Below are positions 34,167 through 44,913 of a stretch of DNA of 64,000 bases, one piece after another. The DNA comes from Epiperipatus broadwayi. Its lineage: Eukaryota; Onychophora; Udeonychophora; Euonychophora; Peripatidae. Made by a program: the position numbers and the translations under genes. A model generated the notes under the pieces. It did no database searches. It was not told where the DNA came from and saw only the letters and a list, made by a program, of their open reading frames with translations. The stretch spans positions 2,420,001 to 2,484,000 of the forward strand of contig JAQFVV010012535.1 of NCBI GenBank assembly GCA_028023455.1. The letters run 5' to 3'. Every line of letters begins with the position of its first letter. Within the stretch, counting starts at the first letter, position 1.

Positions 34167-34350
34167 AATATTTACTGAGGCTATAACCTCGAGAATATGC
34201 GTGTAAAATGCGATAGTAGGGACCTCTACAGGTGTTTAACCACAAGCTTATGCTATGGAAGAAAAGCGTAAGCTTGTGGTTAAACACCTGTAGAGCCCTA
34301 CTATCGCATTTTACACGCATATTCTCGAGGTTATAGCCTCAGTAAATATT
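34167..34350. mobile_element. Near-perfect palindrome with 83-bp arms
   Basis: Outer ends AATATTTACTGAGG and CCTCAGTAAATATT are exact reverse complements, and pairing continues to AAGCTTA/TAAGCTT around an 18-base centre. I see only a small difference between the arms (GGGACCTC against GAGCCC). Near-identity of the arms indicates a recent event. It is far more GC-rich than its flanks. A diverged single arm lies at 28.8 kb. No coding capacity. Confidence 0.8.
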
Positions 34351-35369
34351 ACGTAATCAATGTGTGTTTAATAAATTTATAATTATAAAATAAAAAGAAA
34401 AACATAGTGTTTTCATGTTTGAATTAAAACAAAGATTAAAGTGTTTTTTATAAATATAAATAAAATCCCTATTATTGTAAAAATAATTCTTAAGATATCT
34501 TTTGTGAAACAATGATTAAAAAAAGACACCCAAAGCTATGTAACGCTGTAACAGATAGTAAGTTAATAAAAAACATTCAAAAGGTTACTTGCTCAGAAGT
34601 TCGTAAGATGTTGACGCATTGAAAGTAACATAATAGAGCCACAGTAAGTGGATCGTTGGCTATTGATTCTTCAATCTTTAACTATTGCATTAAATCATAT
34701 AAGGCAATAAGTTAGTAGATTCATCTCCAACAGAGAAATTTATAAAAATCTAACAGTATAAATGAATAATTTTATATTAAAGCTCCTTGCAGAAATCTTA
34801 TACTTAAAATTATTTTGGAAATCATTTAATATTTCACTGGAAAATCAATACTAAATTTATTTATAAAGTAAGAAACATTATTAGAAATATATATATATAT
34901 GCAAGAATATCAAATGTAAAAACTTTTATAGTGCTCACTAAGACGCAGCAGGTATTCTTTAGTAATAATATATAATTTATTATATGTTTAACAAATATAA
35001 TCTATTTAATGACAACTATCTTAAATATTTAAAGCACTCAGAAATAATCACTTTTAAATCTTAACCGATATTAATTACTCATTATAGTAATAATTTGTCA
35101 TATATATATTTTCCAGAAATTTAGCAAATTAACGGTAATGGTTATTAGATTTGAAATAAAGACATGTCTTTATGACAGTATTCTGGAGAATTAAATTCAT
35201 TAATATGGATTCATATTTATTTTGTAAAGACCACACACATTTTGAAACAGTATATTCCTATCCTCATATATGTTTAATCTATTTTTGCCCATAGCTCCAT
35301 CTGAACCAGCTTTAAACCTTTCATAAGGATTCTAACAGTTATATGTGTCAACGCATATATATATATATA

Positions 35370-35430
35370 AGATATTATAGATATATATTTGAATATATAT
35401 ATTCAAATAAACATCTATAATATCTTAGGT
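35370..35430. repeat. AT-rich hairpin
   Basis: AAGATATTATAGAT and ATCTATAATATCTT are exact reverse complements about 30 bases apart, with TTTGAATAT/ATATTCAAAT continuing inward. Small enough to be unrelated to the larger foldback elements. Confidence 0.6.
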
Positions 35431-35974
35431 ATAGTTTATTACAGCAGATATTTTAATTTGAAATAATATATTCTAAATTGTAAATTTTGTTTCTTTAAAA
35501 GAGTCAATTTATCATTTTAAACATTAGAATCACCTGTAAATATGTGTAATCCATGTACTTCAGTGATACATATATAGTGCAATATTATTTAGTTAGTTCT
35601 TATTATTTTTAATTTTAACTTAGAATTATCATAAATAAGAATCACGCCACACACACGTGTGTTAGTATAGTATGAGATAAAAATCTAAAATTATAAATTT
35701 GGCAATAATATTTTTCTAAAATATATATTTTTTTGTAAACTATTGTTAGGTCATGAGGAATTTGAAGTTGTCAAATTTAGTCACTAACATCCTTTTAAAA
35801 ATTAAAACAAAGGTTTAAATGATTTTAGTAAATTAAAATTTAAAATCTTAAAAAGATGCTAATGGATTCTATTACAGCAAATAATTTTGTTGACAGAAAT
35901 ATCATCTGACCTTTGGATCATATAACTAGGCCATATTTTATACATCAATACTTCTACTCTGTATATTTTCAAGA

Positions 35975-36235
35975 AGTGGTGCCATCCGAATCCATGCCAG
36001 TTGTAACTTTGACATGCTGGAGTAGGTGGGTGAGATTTGTTGTTTCCTTGCTGAGGAGATGGCAGTCTCTAGTCTCATCCTACATGCCAACTGGCATACT
36101 ATCATCATAATAAGAGTGGGAGATGTCCTTGCCATCAGCCTACCACAAGAACATAACAACTAACATGCTGCCTATCCAGAAATTAAAAGTGCTACTTCAA
36201 GCTGCTGCCTGATATGCCCAAGAAATGAGCTGTGA
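35975..36235 (+). pseudogene. GC-richer coding-like segment with two stops
   Basis: One plus-strand frame runs 261 bases with only two internal stops (TAG at 36023, TAA at 36161) before TGA at 36233. It has balanced composition, with short readings such as AIRIHASCNFDMLE and LAEEMAVSSLILHANWH. The minus strand has an open 73-codon frame across the same bases (35938-36159), so orientation is not certain. I recognise no family. It resembles a decayed coding insert in otherwise AT-rich sequence. Confidence 0.3.
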
Positions 36236-37489
36236 GAAGCTAGGTAACAATTTGAATACCACAGAGCTCTAAATGGACTTTTAAATCTTTAAACATTAAT
36301 CTATTTATGCTAGCTTATAATATAAAACTGAACATTCAAAATTTAATTTTTTAAACTTTTATTTAAAGTAATATAAAACTATAAATCTTGTCTGAGACTA
36401 CAGCTGTAAATTTTCATTTGCCTATTCTAAATTAAAACAACTGTAACCATTTGTTTATTTAATCTTTTTATTACTGCAATTATGCCTATATTTCTATTTT
36501 ATTTTTCTAAAATTTATCTTATTAATATTATAATATGCCAAATATTATGAAACAGCAAGCATTTTAAATTGTGATAAAACTTTTAGTGAAGACATAATAA
36601 GTGATATCTTCAGTAATGTTTTAATAATGCTGTTTAGCTTGCTAGCACACTGTTTTGAAATCCTATTAGGTTAGAATAATAATTGATCACTATGCACTCA
36701 TTATTATCATTTGATTTAGATGTACATTATATTAATATCTGTTATGGTTTGCTATTAGAGTTATCTATTTTATAGAAAGTAATAGACTAGCCTTAAAGAT
36801 AGTATAAAGGTATATTTATTAAAGTATGATTAATTGACCATTAAATATATATTCTCTTCCCTAGAAAAACTGATTAAAGATACAGATTAAGAAAATTAAA
36901 CCAGATTAATAATGTAGTTTTAGTCCATTAAGATAGCATGATTATTATGCTATTTTTAAGAACTAGGTTGAGGCTATCTGTTTTTAGGCTCATTTAATTT
37001 AAATATGCATATTTGTATTTTACTTTATGTAGTGCAAGTGTGTTTTTACAAAGTACACTTTTCATATTACATCTTGTTGCACTTTTTTAATGGGTTCATA
37101 ATGGAGGCCATCCCCATTCACTTAGTTCAGATAAAGTTGTTTTCTTAGAACTGGAGCACAAGGATTCAGACCCATTTATAAAGCCTATCCAAGTTCCTGA
37201 ACTTGATATGTTCACATTTTAATTGTATCAACCATCCGGTCTAAGGGTATCATGCATTTTGATGCAAAATCCCATGAATAATTACCCACTCACACCACAA
37301 ACATATTTCATAATATTTTAATCTGAATCATAGCAAATATATGTGGACCTAAGGTAACCAGTTTTTTCCTCCTGTGTTTAATAATTATTCTGGAACTGAA
37401 TCTGGATTATTAGACTAAACCTGCATCATCCTTGAGCTTTGTTATATGCTCTTATCTTAAGACACACACACACACACGCACATATATAT

Positions 37490-37807
37490 TGTAACCAAAA
37501 CATCTCGAGCCAGCCACGTTGCGCCAAAAGCTGTAACCAAAATCCCCGGAGCCGTCCACCTTGACGGCCCACAAAGGTGGTAACCAACCTTCCATCACCC
37601 CTCCAACTACCCATCATCATGCCGTACTTGTTGCGGCACTATAAATGGTGACCGTAAAGTGCGTGGTCTCAACTACATCACGTAAGTGGATTAGGAATTA
37701 CAACCTTGGTCACTGATCAACTCTCATTGCACATTATCAGCTATTAAGAGCTGTATCCAAAAGCATATCATACTATTTATTTTATGCACAAAAGACCACA
37801 ATCAACA
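37490..37807 (+). repeat. GC-rich LTR-like block with upstream direct repeats and TATA box
   Basis: The block begins TGTAACC and ends AACA just before TCTGGGGCAATTTAC. It contains three spaced copies of GTAACCAA (37491, 37533, 37580) in a GC-rich stretch, then TATAAAT at 37640. The order TG, enhancer-like repeats, TATA, downstream region, CA, then a TCTGG-type start of internal sequence is what a Gypsy-type LTR would look like. Downstream GATCGCAGCCAGGGTATACC also resembles leader sequence. No coding region follows, no second LTR was found, and no target duplication is visible. It could instead be an unrelated promoter-like CpG-rich block. Confidence 0.3.
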
Positions 37808-39111
37808 TCTGGGGCAATTTACTACAGACAAAATTAATGAATTAATCTAACTTTTTATAATTTATTTGATCGCAGCCAGGGTATACCGCGAAGACCTATC
37901 ATAGTATTATTATAAAACATATTAAACAAATTATAAGTGCAATTTTATCACTTTTAAACCTCAATTTGCGATTTTTATGGTATGCGACCCTATGGCCGAC
38001 CATGTACAAGATAGCGTAATTTGTGGAACCACATAAGATTATGAAATTTTAAATCATCTATATGATTTCTAAGACAGATGCTAGTTCAGGTAAAGCTTTG
38101 CAATTAATAAACATGAATAATTGGGTTCTTTTATAATTTAATATATCATTGAGACTCTTATTGTATTGACGAATGAAAATTTAAAAATGTTAAGTAAATA
38201 TATTTAATCATATCATTATTGAATAAATCTGTTCACAAGTTTAATAATTAATTTGTATTTTATACTAGAATCAACTACGCAAAGCCACAATGATGGAAAA
38301 GGTAAATGGGATTTTATTGTACCTTACCAATCATATACTACCAAAGACGAAAAGCATCTTAATGTTTTCTCAAAATATTAATAAACTCTTATATCATGTA
38401 GACAATAATATGTACTTCAATGTATGCTCTATAATGTATGCTCCATCCAAAATTTATGATTTCTGATGTTATGAATGACTCATAGCAACGGCACAGTAAG
38501 TTTAATTATAAATCAACTTTTATTTACAAACTTTATGAACAATAAATAGTTAATTTCAATATTTTAAATAAAACATAAATAAACAAATAAAATAATTAAA
38601 TGATGGTTCAATAGACTTTCTTCAATACATCTCACAGGTACAGTATTTAAAAACCTAATCATACCTTATTTCAATCTAATATAATGAATATTGAGACAAT
38701 TATTAAATTTAGCATTAACTTATGAAATATTGAACGTCATTTCCAGATTCAATAACTTCCCACTGTAAACTTATAATCATATAATAAATAATATGATGTT
38801 TGTATGTTTTAGCTATAATGTAATCATTAATTAAAATGAAAATGTAAACTTACACTCCGGTAGATAATAATTAACCAACAGTTAATTATCATGAAGTACT
38901 TGAATAGAATGTCCTGTTGCCATTTATCAATCTAACCGATAAATTATGCTTACAAATGAAGAAGATGATTTGGCAGATTAATTAAAATACTTTGCCCAAC
39001 TTATATCTGTGAAGCAAACATATTCCTGTGGATGTATTCATCTACACATAGGAATTAAATAATACTAACGTTTTGCGTATTTAAACACTATCATAAAGTC
39101 ATACGTATAAT

Positions 39112-39153
39112 CACACAATTCCTCGGATTAACCACCAGCGCAGGAATGTGTGT
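39112..39153. other. Hairpin 1 with conserved loop
   Basis: ATTCCT at 39118 pairs with AGGAAT at 39142, extended outward by CACACA/TGTGTG with a one-base bulge. The loop is CGGATTAACCACCAGC plus two bases. The same loop occurs in the next hairpin on a different stem. Confidence 0.55.
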
Positions 39154-39177
39154 AAAATACAAAATGGCAATTAAAAT

Positions 39178-39205
39178 AATCTGCGGATTAACCACCAGCA
39201 CAGAT
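39178..39205. other. Hairpin 2 with the same loop, different stem
   Basis: TAATCTG pairs with CAGATTA around the loop CGGATTAACCACCAGC plus one base. Stem sequence is unrelated to that of hairpin 1, while 16 loop bases are identical at a spacing of 60 bases. Confidence 0.55.
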
Positions 39206-39214
39206 TAAAGCCTT

Positions 39215-41067
39215 TAACATACTAACAACATTATAATTTACTTCACATTAAAGTGCAAATCATCCCCCTCAATTCTTCTGATTATTCAGAATACGCTGAC
39301 ACTTTAGCAAATGTGGGTTCTTGCTTAGTAAAATATTACAATAATCAGGACAACTAATGTACTACTTATCTTGCTTAAAATAAACATGTATAATATAATG
39401 TAAATAATATTGGCATGGGAATATAAATCTGGAAAGACTCACAAAATATCTCATAAAGATTGGTATATCTCATGAATTCATTAAGTACTGTTTAAGCTTT
39501 CTCCGCAAGCGCTATTCTTTTGAATAAATATTTTATTCAACCTTTATTAATTTAAATCTAACAAATATAACGTATGAACTTCATATGCGAGTTCATATAA
39601 CGATAAAATTAAATAAATGTATTATTCATTAACATATAACATTTAACGGTGTGTGTGTGATAAAACTAAATGTAAAGCATTTTATAGTTCAAATACATGA
39701 ATTTTAGCAGATGTGTATCACAAATTGGATTGTATAGCATTTTGTAACTCCTAATGTGATCCGTGGAATCCATGTACAATGTGTAGAATAATGAGTATAT
39801 GAGGTAATAGCTATAACTGTAGTTAAATTCCATACATGCAATTATATCCATTTGATTAGTTATTAAAGCAATATTAGATTAACGATTTGCGTGGCTCTCC
39901 AAACATGAAACAATTTTAAAACAGGATACACAGAATTTAAATGAAAATGTTTTTCATAAAGTTATTAATCCCTACATCTCTCTATCAAAAGTGTTCCAAG
40001 TTTATCCTATCCATGCAAGTATTTATTTATCCATTGCGTTAATCCAGGAATAACCAATTACAGCAATTTTTTTTCATTTTAAATAGACGATACAATTATA
40101 AAAAAAACTTTGATTAATTATTTGAAAAATGTTTATGATCCAAGTGTTAAACAAATTAATTAGCAAATATTAATGGCATCGTAAAGTTAAATATCAATCA
40201 ATATTATATTTTATCAGAATTAAAAAACGGAAATATTAAATATTTTGATAGCTTTAACGCTTTACTTTATTTTAACTTAAACTTTTTCTTTTTTAAAAAA
40301 CAAATTTTCATTTTAATAAAACTTCTGTAATTAAAACACTGATTCAAATTTTCCAAATTGTAGAATAATAAATATTTCAAAACATACCAAATTCTTGTAT
40401 TTAATTCTTTCAAACTGGGAAGCTCCGATATTTCAAAAATGCGATATTGGAAAACGCTACGGTGATTTGATTCAGTTGGCCGAACGACTTGAAAAGATCT
40501 TTAAGTTTTAGTGATCCATCTTAATTAGATACCACTAAGTTATTTTATGTTTATAGCAAATTTTGTGGTAGTCTATTTACTTATTAACGGTTTCAAAATC
40601 AGCTCAGCAAATTTTACACCATTTGCCTTTACCGTTTTTCTGTTCTTCTTCCCACCAAAAGACAAACTAACAGACGATATTCTCCTAGAAATTCGCGCTC
40701 TTTTCTTTTATTACATTGAGATGCATACGTCATTAGTGTATTTATTTAATAATTTATTTTAATTGAACAAATGGTTTTATTTTAATTCAATAGAAATAAT
40801 AATTTAAGATTACTTTAAATAAATAAAAACAAAATATTATTTTTAATAATATTTTACCAAATTTTAATATGTTGTAAAAATGTTAAAAAGTTAAACGTTT
40901 TTGATATCAGTTAGCATATGGAATGAAGCAAATTGAAAATTATTAAAATAATATCAGAAAGTAATCTGTTCAAGTGCGAATCAAGCCAACCAAATCACCA
41001 AGAGAAGAAAGAGAAATTTTTATATAAGTTACATCAATTAATATATTTTCTACTAAAATATATGGTT

Positions 41068-41104
<37 letters not shown>

Positions 41105-41520
41105 AGCAGCCATCTTAATGCTGTGATTAGCAATCTATCTTAGGCTAGCATATTCACTCATAATTTGACAAACTATAATATAAAGATAGAAGTTTGGCAT
41201 ATTAATTGATATAGGTATAACTTCTTAATCACACACACATATAAAATACTTAGACATATTATGATGAGAGACACTATAATTCTATTAAATTTCATCTCTC
41301 TGTGTAACACCTACATGCATTGATTACACATCTTTAACATGTATAATTATCATTTTATTTTATTGTTGATTTTGATTTATTAATAAATATATTAAAATTC
41401 AACTTGTTTCTATTTTGTTGCTCATAGTCCAATCCAGTTACAATTCAATTATAATTCCAATTTATTATATTTGATATTTTGTATCCATTACAGTTTAATT
41501 ATAATTTAAGTGTTAAATTT
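39215..41520. other. AT-rich non-coding stretch
   Basis: No gene or repeat recognised apart from a (TA)n run at about 41069-41100. A 71-codon plus-strand ORF at 40547-40762 is hydrophobic and could be read as membrane-like, but it has no splice context, no family motif and strong AT bias, so I do not call it. Confidence 0.5.
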
Positions 41521-41542
41521 ACCTTATGTTTTAAAAAATATA

Positions 41543-41548
41543 TTTATT
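41543..41548 (-). promoter_or_regulatory. Polyadenylation signal of the LINE
   Basis: AATAAA on the minus strand, 107 bases past the ORF2 stop, followed by an A/T-rich end near 41529. Confidence 0.5.
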
Positions 41549-41654
41549 AAACATAGTAACATAGTAATATACAGTTAAACTTTATAAAAATTTACATAGT
41601 ATTCAGAATGAAACTTGAAAAAGTCAATGTAGAGAAAAGGGTATCTTAATAAGA

Positions 41655-44600
41655 TTAAGAGGAAAATAAAACTTTCACCCAAGTATCATCATGTAGACTC
41701 ACAGACGAAAGCAGAGAGTCTCGCTGCTTGACTTGATCAAGAAGCTTAATAAAGACACTTAGAGCCGAGTCCTGAGAATGACCAAAGATGAGCCTGCAAT
41801 GTGTCAACCATAAAGAAAATGTTATAAAGATAGATAATCTTATTGCTGCAAACGATCCCTTCTTAAGAGTGTTAGAAACAGAAAGAGCATCCCTAAGATC
41901 CAGAGAGACATTCGCAACAATAAAGTCCCTAATCGACTTAAGAGCAGGACAGATATAGAAAATATGGAGAATTGTCTCATCATATAATCTACACAACTGA
42001 CACTGAGACGAAATCCTAATGAAGCCTCTGCTGGTCACTAAAAAATAACTTGTTGGGAGTGCATTTAAATTTAGTTTAAGTACAAAATCAACATGTCTTG
42101 CTTCAATGAAAAGAAGTTTCATTTTACGCAAGAGAACTTTATTTGAAACACCTAATGAAGTCAAAAGAGGAGTATAATGTGGAAATTTTAATTTATAAAC
42201 ATCCCAGAATGACAATTTCCCATCAAGCGCAACTTGAACCGAGGGTATCGACTTAATAACTGACTTCCATAAATCAGCAATCCAATAACTTGAAAATGGA
42301 GGTGGCGTATCTGTAGGATCAATAACCAAAGGAAGGGATAACTGAGCAAGCTTTAGACAAGTTACACGAAGAAAAGATATAGATCTCTGAAGATATAGAG
42401 TTGAGACCGAGTGCAAACCTAGACCATTTAAAAGCTTTGGCATTTGAATTTTAGCAATACTGATGGCTACGACCTTGTTTTTCCAAAATAATTTTGAACA
42501 AAGCGAATTTATAGCCCTCTCAAAACGCTTTGTTGGCCTAATAATTGGTAAATAATAACTAAGCCTTGAATATACCAAAGAGTTCAAGAGTGTAACCTTA
42601 CCCATAAGCGAAATATTTATATTAACAAGCGATGCAACTATCCTTTTTGTTTTATCAAGAATAATATTTTGAATCTGCCTTGTAATTACTGAATGAGATA
42701 AAACTATTGGAAAACCAAGGAAAGACTGAGGCTTGGCTGTGAAAGTGGAAATAATTGATAAACCAGATTTAATTTTCCACATTGCGGATTTTGTAACATT
42801 AATATGAAGATTAAAAGTATTAGAAAAAGAGTCCAATATTTGCAACAAAGCCGGAAGAAAAGATTTATCAGGAAGAAAGACAGAGACATCATCAACATAA
42901 GAAATATGATGAATAGTCTGTTTAAGAGCAGGAACATAGATACCAGGCAGTTTAGATTCTATCTGTAAAAGTAACGGATTTAAATATGTAATAAAACATA
43001 ATGTGGCAAGAGGAGATCCCTGTGGCACTGAGAGATGTGGACGAAAACCATCTGCAAGTTTACCATCCAATGAAGTAAAGATGGACCTGTTAAGTAGAAG
43101 ATTGGCTATAATACGGACATATGGAGTAGGAACCTGATAATCCTGAAGAGTCTGAAACAAAACAGAAGGCAGAACACAATCAAAGGCTGATGTGAAGTCC
43201 AATTGAATGACCACAGGTTTTGATTTATTATGATGCCTAATATACTCAATAAGAAGAAGAAAAAGCTGAACAGCTTCAGTTGTTGAATGACCCTTCTTTG
43301 CAAATTGAAATTTTGATAAATGAAGATAAATATTATTTTGTATATGATCTTTAACAATAGATTCAATAGTCTTTATCAAAAGAGGTGTCATAGAAATAGG
43401 ACGAATATTAGATAACGGAGAAGGAGTTAATTTCTTCTTAAGAAAAGGGACCATCGCCACTGGATAGAGATCAGGAATATTTACAAAATCATTAGCTAGA
43501 ATATCAACCATATTACGAACTATTGGAGCTGTAAAAAATGAAAGATGAAGAAGGACAAACCTGGGAATACCATGAATCCCAGGATGTATATTGTCTGGAA
43601 AAGAATTTAATTTTTGAATAATCATAGTTTCAGTTATATTATGACTAGAATCAAGCTCAGATTCATTCCAGATGTTGCCAATTCTAAAAGGCAACATTTG
43701 AAGCTTAGTTTTGAAATGATTACATAGTTCAAGCAACATAATAGGGCCAGAACATACTTTATTTCCTGTGTCAATCATTAATGGAGTAGGTCTAGAATAA
43801 GCACCTAAAGCCCATCTAATATAACTTCGTGTCCAGTTATGATGATTTTGAAGAAAAATTTTAGACCGTTTAATAGCCACATAATGAGCAAGAGATTTCT
43901 GTATATCATGATACTGCACTTTAAGTTGCATAATATTTTCTATGGTAGAATCAAAAGAAGAAAGATTAGAAAGTTTGGATGAAATATCATCCAATTGCTT
44001 AAGTAAAAACTTTGGACCTTTTGTCTTTCTAGTATAAGAATTAATAATAGAACTGAGAATACCAACAAAAGAAGACCATGCCGATATGGCAGGTAATGAA
44101 AGAATATCCACTTTTCTAAAAAGAATATATGCCTCCGAAAAAATTGAAGCAGGAGCTGTTAATTTATTTAAGAGCCTTATTGTAAGAGAACTATGAGACT
44201 GAGCAACAAAGGAAGTATCAATCAACAATGCAACATGCATAGCCAAATGATCCGAGAAAGGAACAACCTGAAGCTTTGCTGAAATGTCAAGGTGAAGTTC
44301 AGGAGAATAGTAAAGAAGATCAATTAAAGAAGTGGTGCGACGAGTATAAAAGGAAAATGCATTAAGAGGAAAACATCCTTCACCAGATAAAAATACTCTA
44401 TTAAAAAGATGTAGGAATTTATTATTAAAATGCATGTAACACATATTGAAATCACCAAGAAATATAGTTGGATAAGAATTTGAAGACAAAAGAGAATTAA
44501 TTTTATTAAATATAGAATGAGCAAAGAGGAACTCACTCTTAACATATAAATAAATGATATTCAGAGTAAAACTTCCAAATGTAATATTGGTCATCAAAAA

Positions 44601-44876
44601 ATTATGATCCAAATGCATGATTTTGATATCATTAAAAGCAAGATACTTACTTACAAGCAAAGTGACACCAGATGAAGCATATATATTAAGAACATAATAA
44701 AATGAACCAAGATTTTGCATTAAATCATGAATTCGATAACTGGAATGATTATGTAGCTTCGTCTCTCCAAAGCATGCAATATGAAAATTGCATTTCTGAA
44801 GCCAATGCATTATAGCATAAACTTTAGAAATAGAATTTAAACCTCTAACATTAACAGCAATAACATTAAGTAGCAT
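41655..44876 (-). CDS. LINE ORF2: endonuclease and reverse transcriptase
   Basis: Encodes 1073 residues without interruption from an ATG. Residues 1-215 form an apurinic-type endonuclease that nicks the target: GETK with the catalytic Glu (38), GDFN (141-144), SLID (183-186) and SDH (208-210). Residues about 470-780 are the reverse transcriptase: QLDFTSAFD with catalytic Asp 560, PQGSP (618-622) and YVDD (660-663). The C-terminus has a C959-x2-C962-x8-H971-x4-C976 motif within an ETILHIFYIC context, typical of the L1/Tx1 group. Length fits a complete ORF2. The intact frame suggests a young copy. YVDD in place of the usual FADD or YADD is uncommon. The start codon follows directly on an (ATT)n tract, so the original ORF spacing cannot be judged. 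Confidence 0.9.
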   Translation of the reverse strand: MLLNVIAVNVRGLNSISKVYAIMHWLQKCNFHIACFGETKLHNHSSYRIHDLMQNLGSFYYVLNIYASSGVTLLVSKYLAFNDIKIMHLDHNFLMTNITFGSFTLNIIYLYVKSEFLFAHSIFNKINSLLSSNSYPTIFLGDFNMCYMHFNNKFLHLFNRVFLSGEGCFPLNAFSFYTRRTTSLIDLLYYSPELHLDISAKLQVVPFSDHLAMHVALLIDTSFVAQSHSSLTIRLLNKLTAPASIFSEAYILFRKVDILSLPAISAWSSFVGILSSIINSYTRKTKGPKFLLKQLDDISSKLSNLSSFDSTIENIMQLKVQYHDIQKSLAHYVAIKRSKIFLQNHHNWTRSYIRWALGAYSRPTPLMIDTGNKVCSGPIMLLELCNHFKTKLQMLPFRIGNIWNESELDSSHNITETMIIQKLNSFPDNIHPGIHGIPRFVLLHLSFFTAPIVRNMVDILANDFVNIPDLYPVAMVPFLKKKLTPSPLSNIRPISMTPLLIKTIESIVKDHIQNNIYLHLSKFQFAKKGHSTTEAVQLFLLLIEYIRHHNKSKPVVIQLDFTSAFDCVLPSVLFQTLQDYQVPTPYVRIIANLLLNRSIFTSLDGKLADGFRPHLSVPQGSPLATLCFITYLNPLLLQIESKLPGIYVPALKQTIHHISYVDDVSVFLPDKSFLPALLQILDSFSNTFNLHINVTKSAMWKIKSGLSIISTFTAKPQSFLGFPIVLSHSVITRQIQNIILDKTKRIVASLVNINISLMGKVTLLNSLVYSRLSYYLPIIRPTKRFERAINSLCSKLFWKNKVVAISIAKIQMPKLLNGLGLHSVSTLYLQRSISFLRVTCLKLAQLSLPLVIDPTDTPPPFSSYWIADLWKSVIKSIPSVQVALDGKLSFWDVYKLKFPHYTPLLTSLGVSNKVLLRKMKLLFIEARHVDFVLKLNLNALPTSYFLVTSRGFIRISSQCQLCRLYDETILHIFYICPALKSIRDFIVANVSLDLRDALSVSNTLKKGSFAAIRLSIFITFSLWLTHCRLIFGHSQDSALSVFIKLLDQVKQRDSLLSSVSLHDDTWVKVLFSS

Positions 44877-44913
44877 AATAATAATAATAATAATAATATA
44901 TATATATATTGTA
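44877..44913. repeat. (ATA)n(TA)n microsatellite before ORF2
   Basis: On the plus strand AATAATAATA repeats pass into TATATATA directly after the ORF2 start codon. A similar TA run follows the ORF1 stop at about 47350, as if one TA tract had been split by an insertion. Confidence 0.75.

Noticed and set aside
38278-38297. Plus-strand 33-bp microexon between ATACTAG and GTAAAT
   Set aside because: Open and in phase, but too short and with weak signals to separate from chance.
40547-40762. 71-codon ORF with a hydrophobic start, possible secreted or membrane peptide
   Set aside because: Hydrophobic runs are expected from T-rich codons; no family match, no exon signals.
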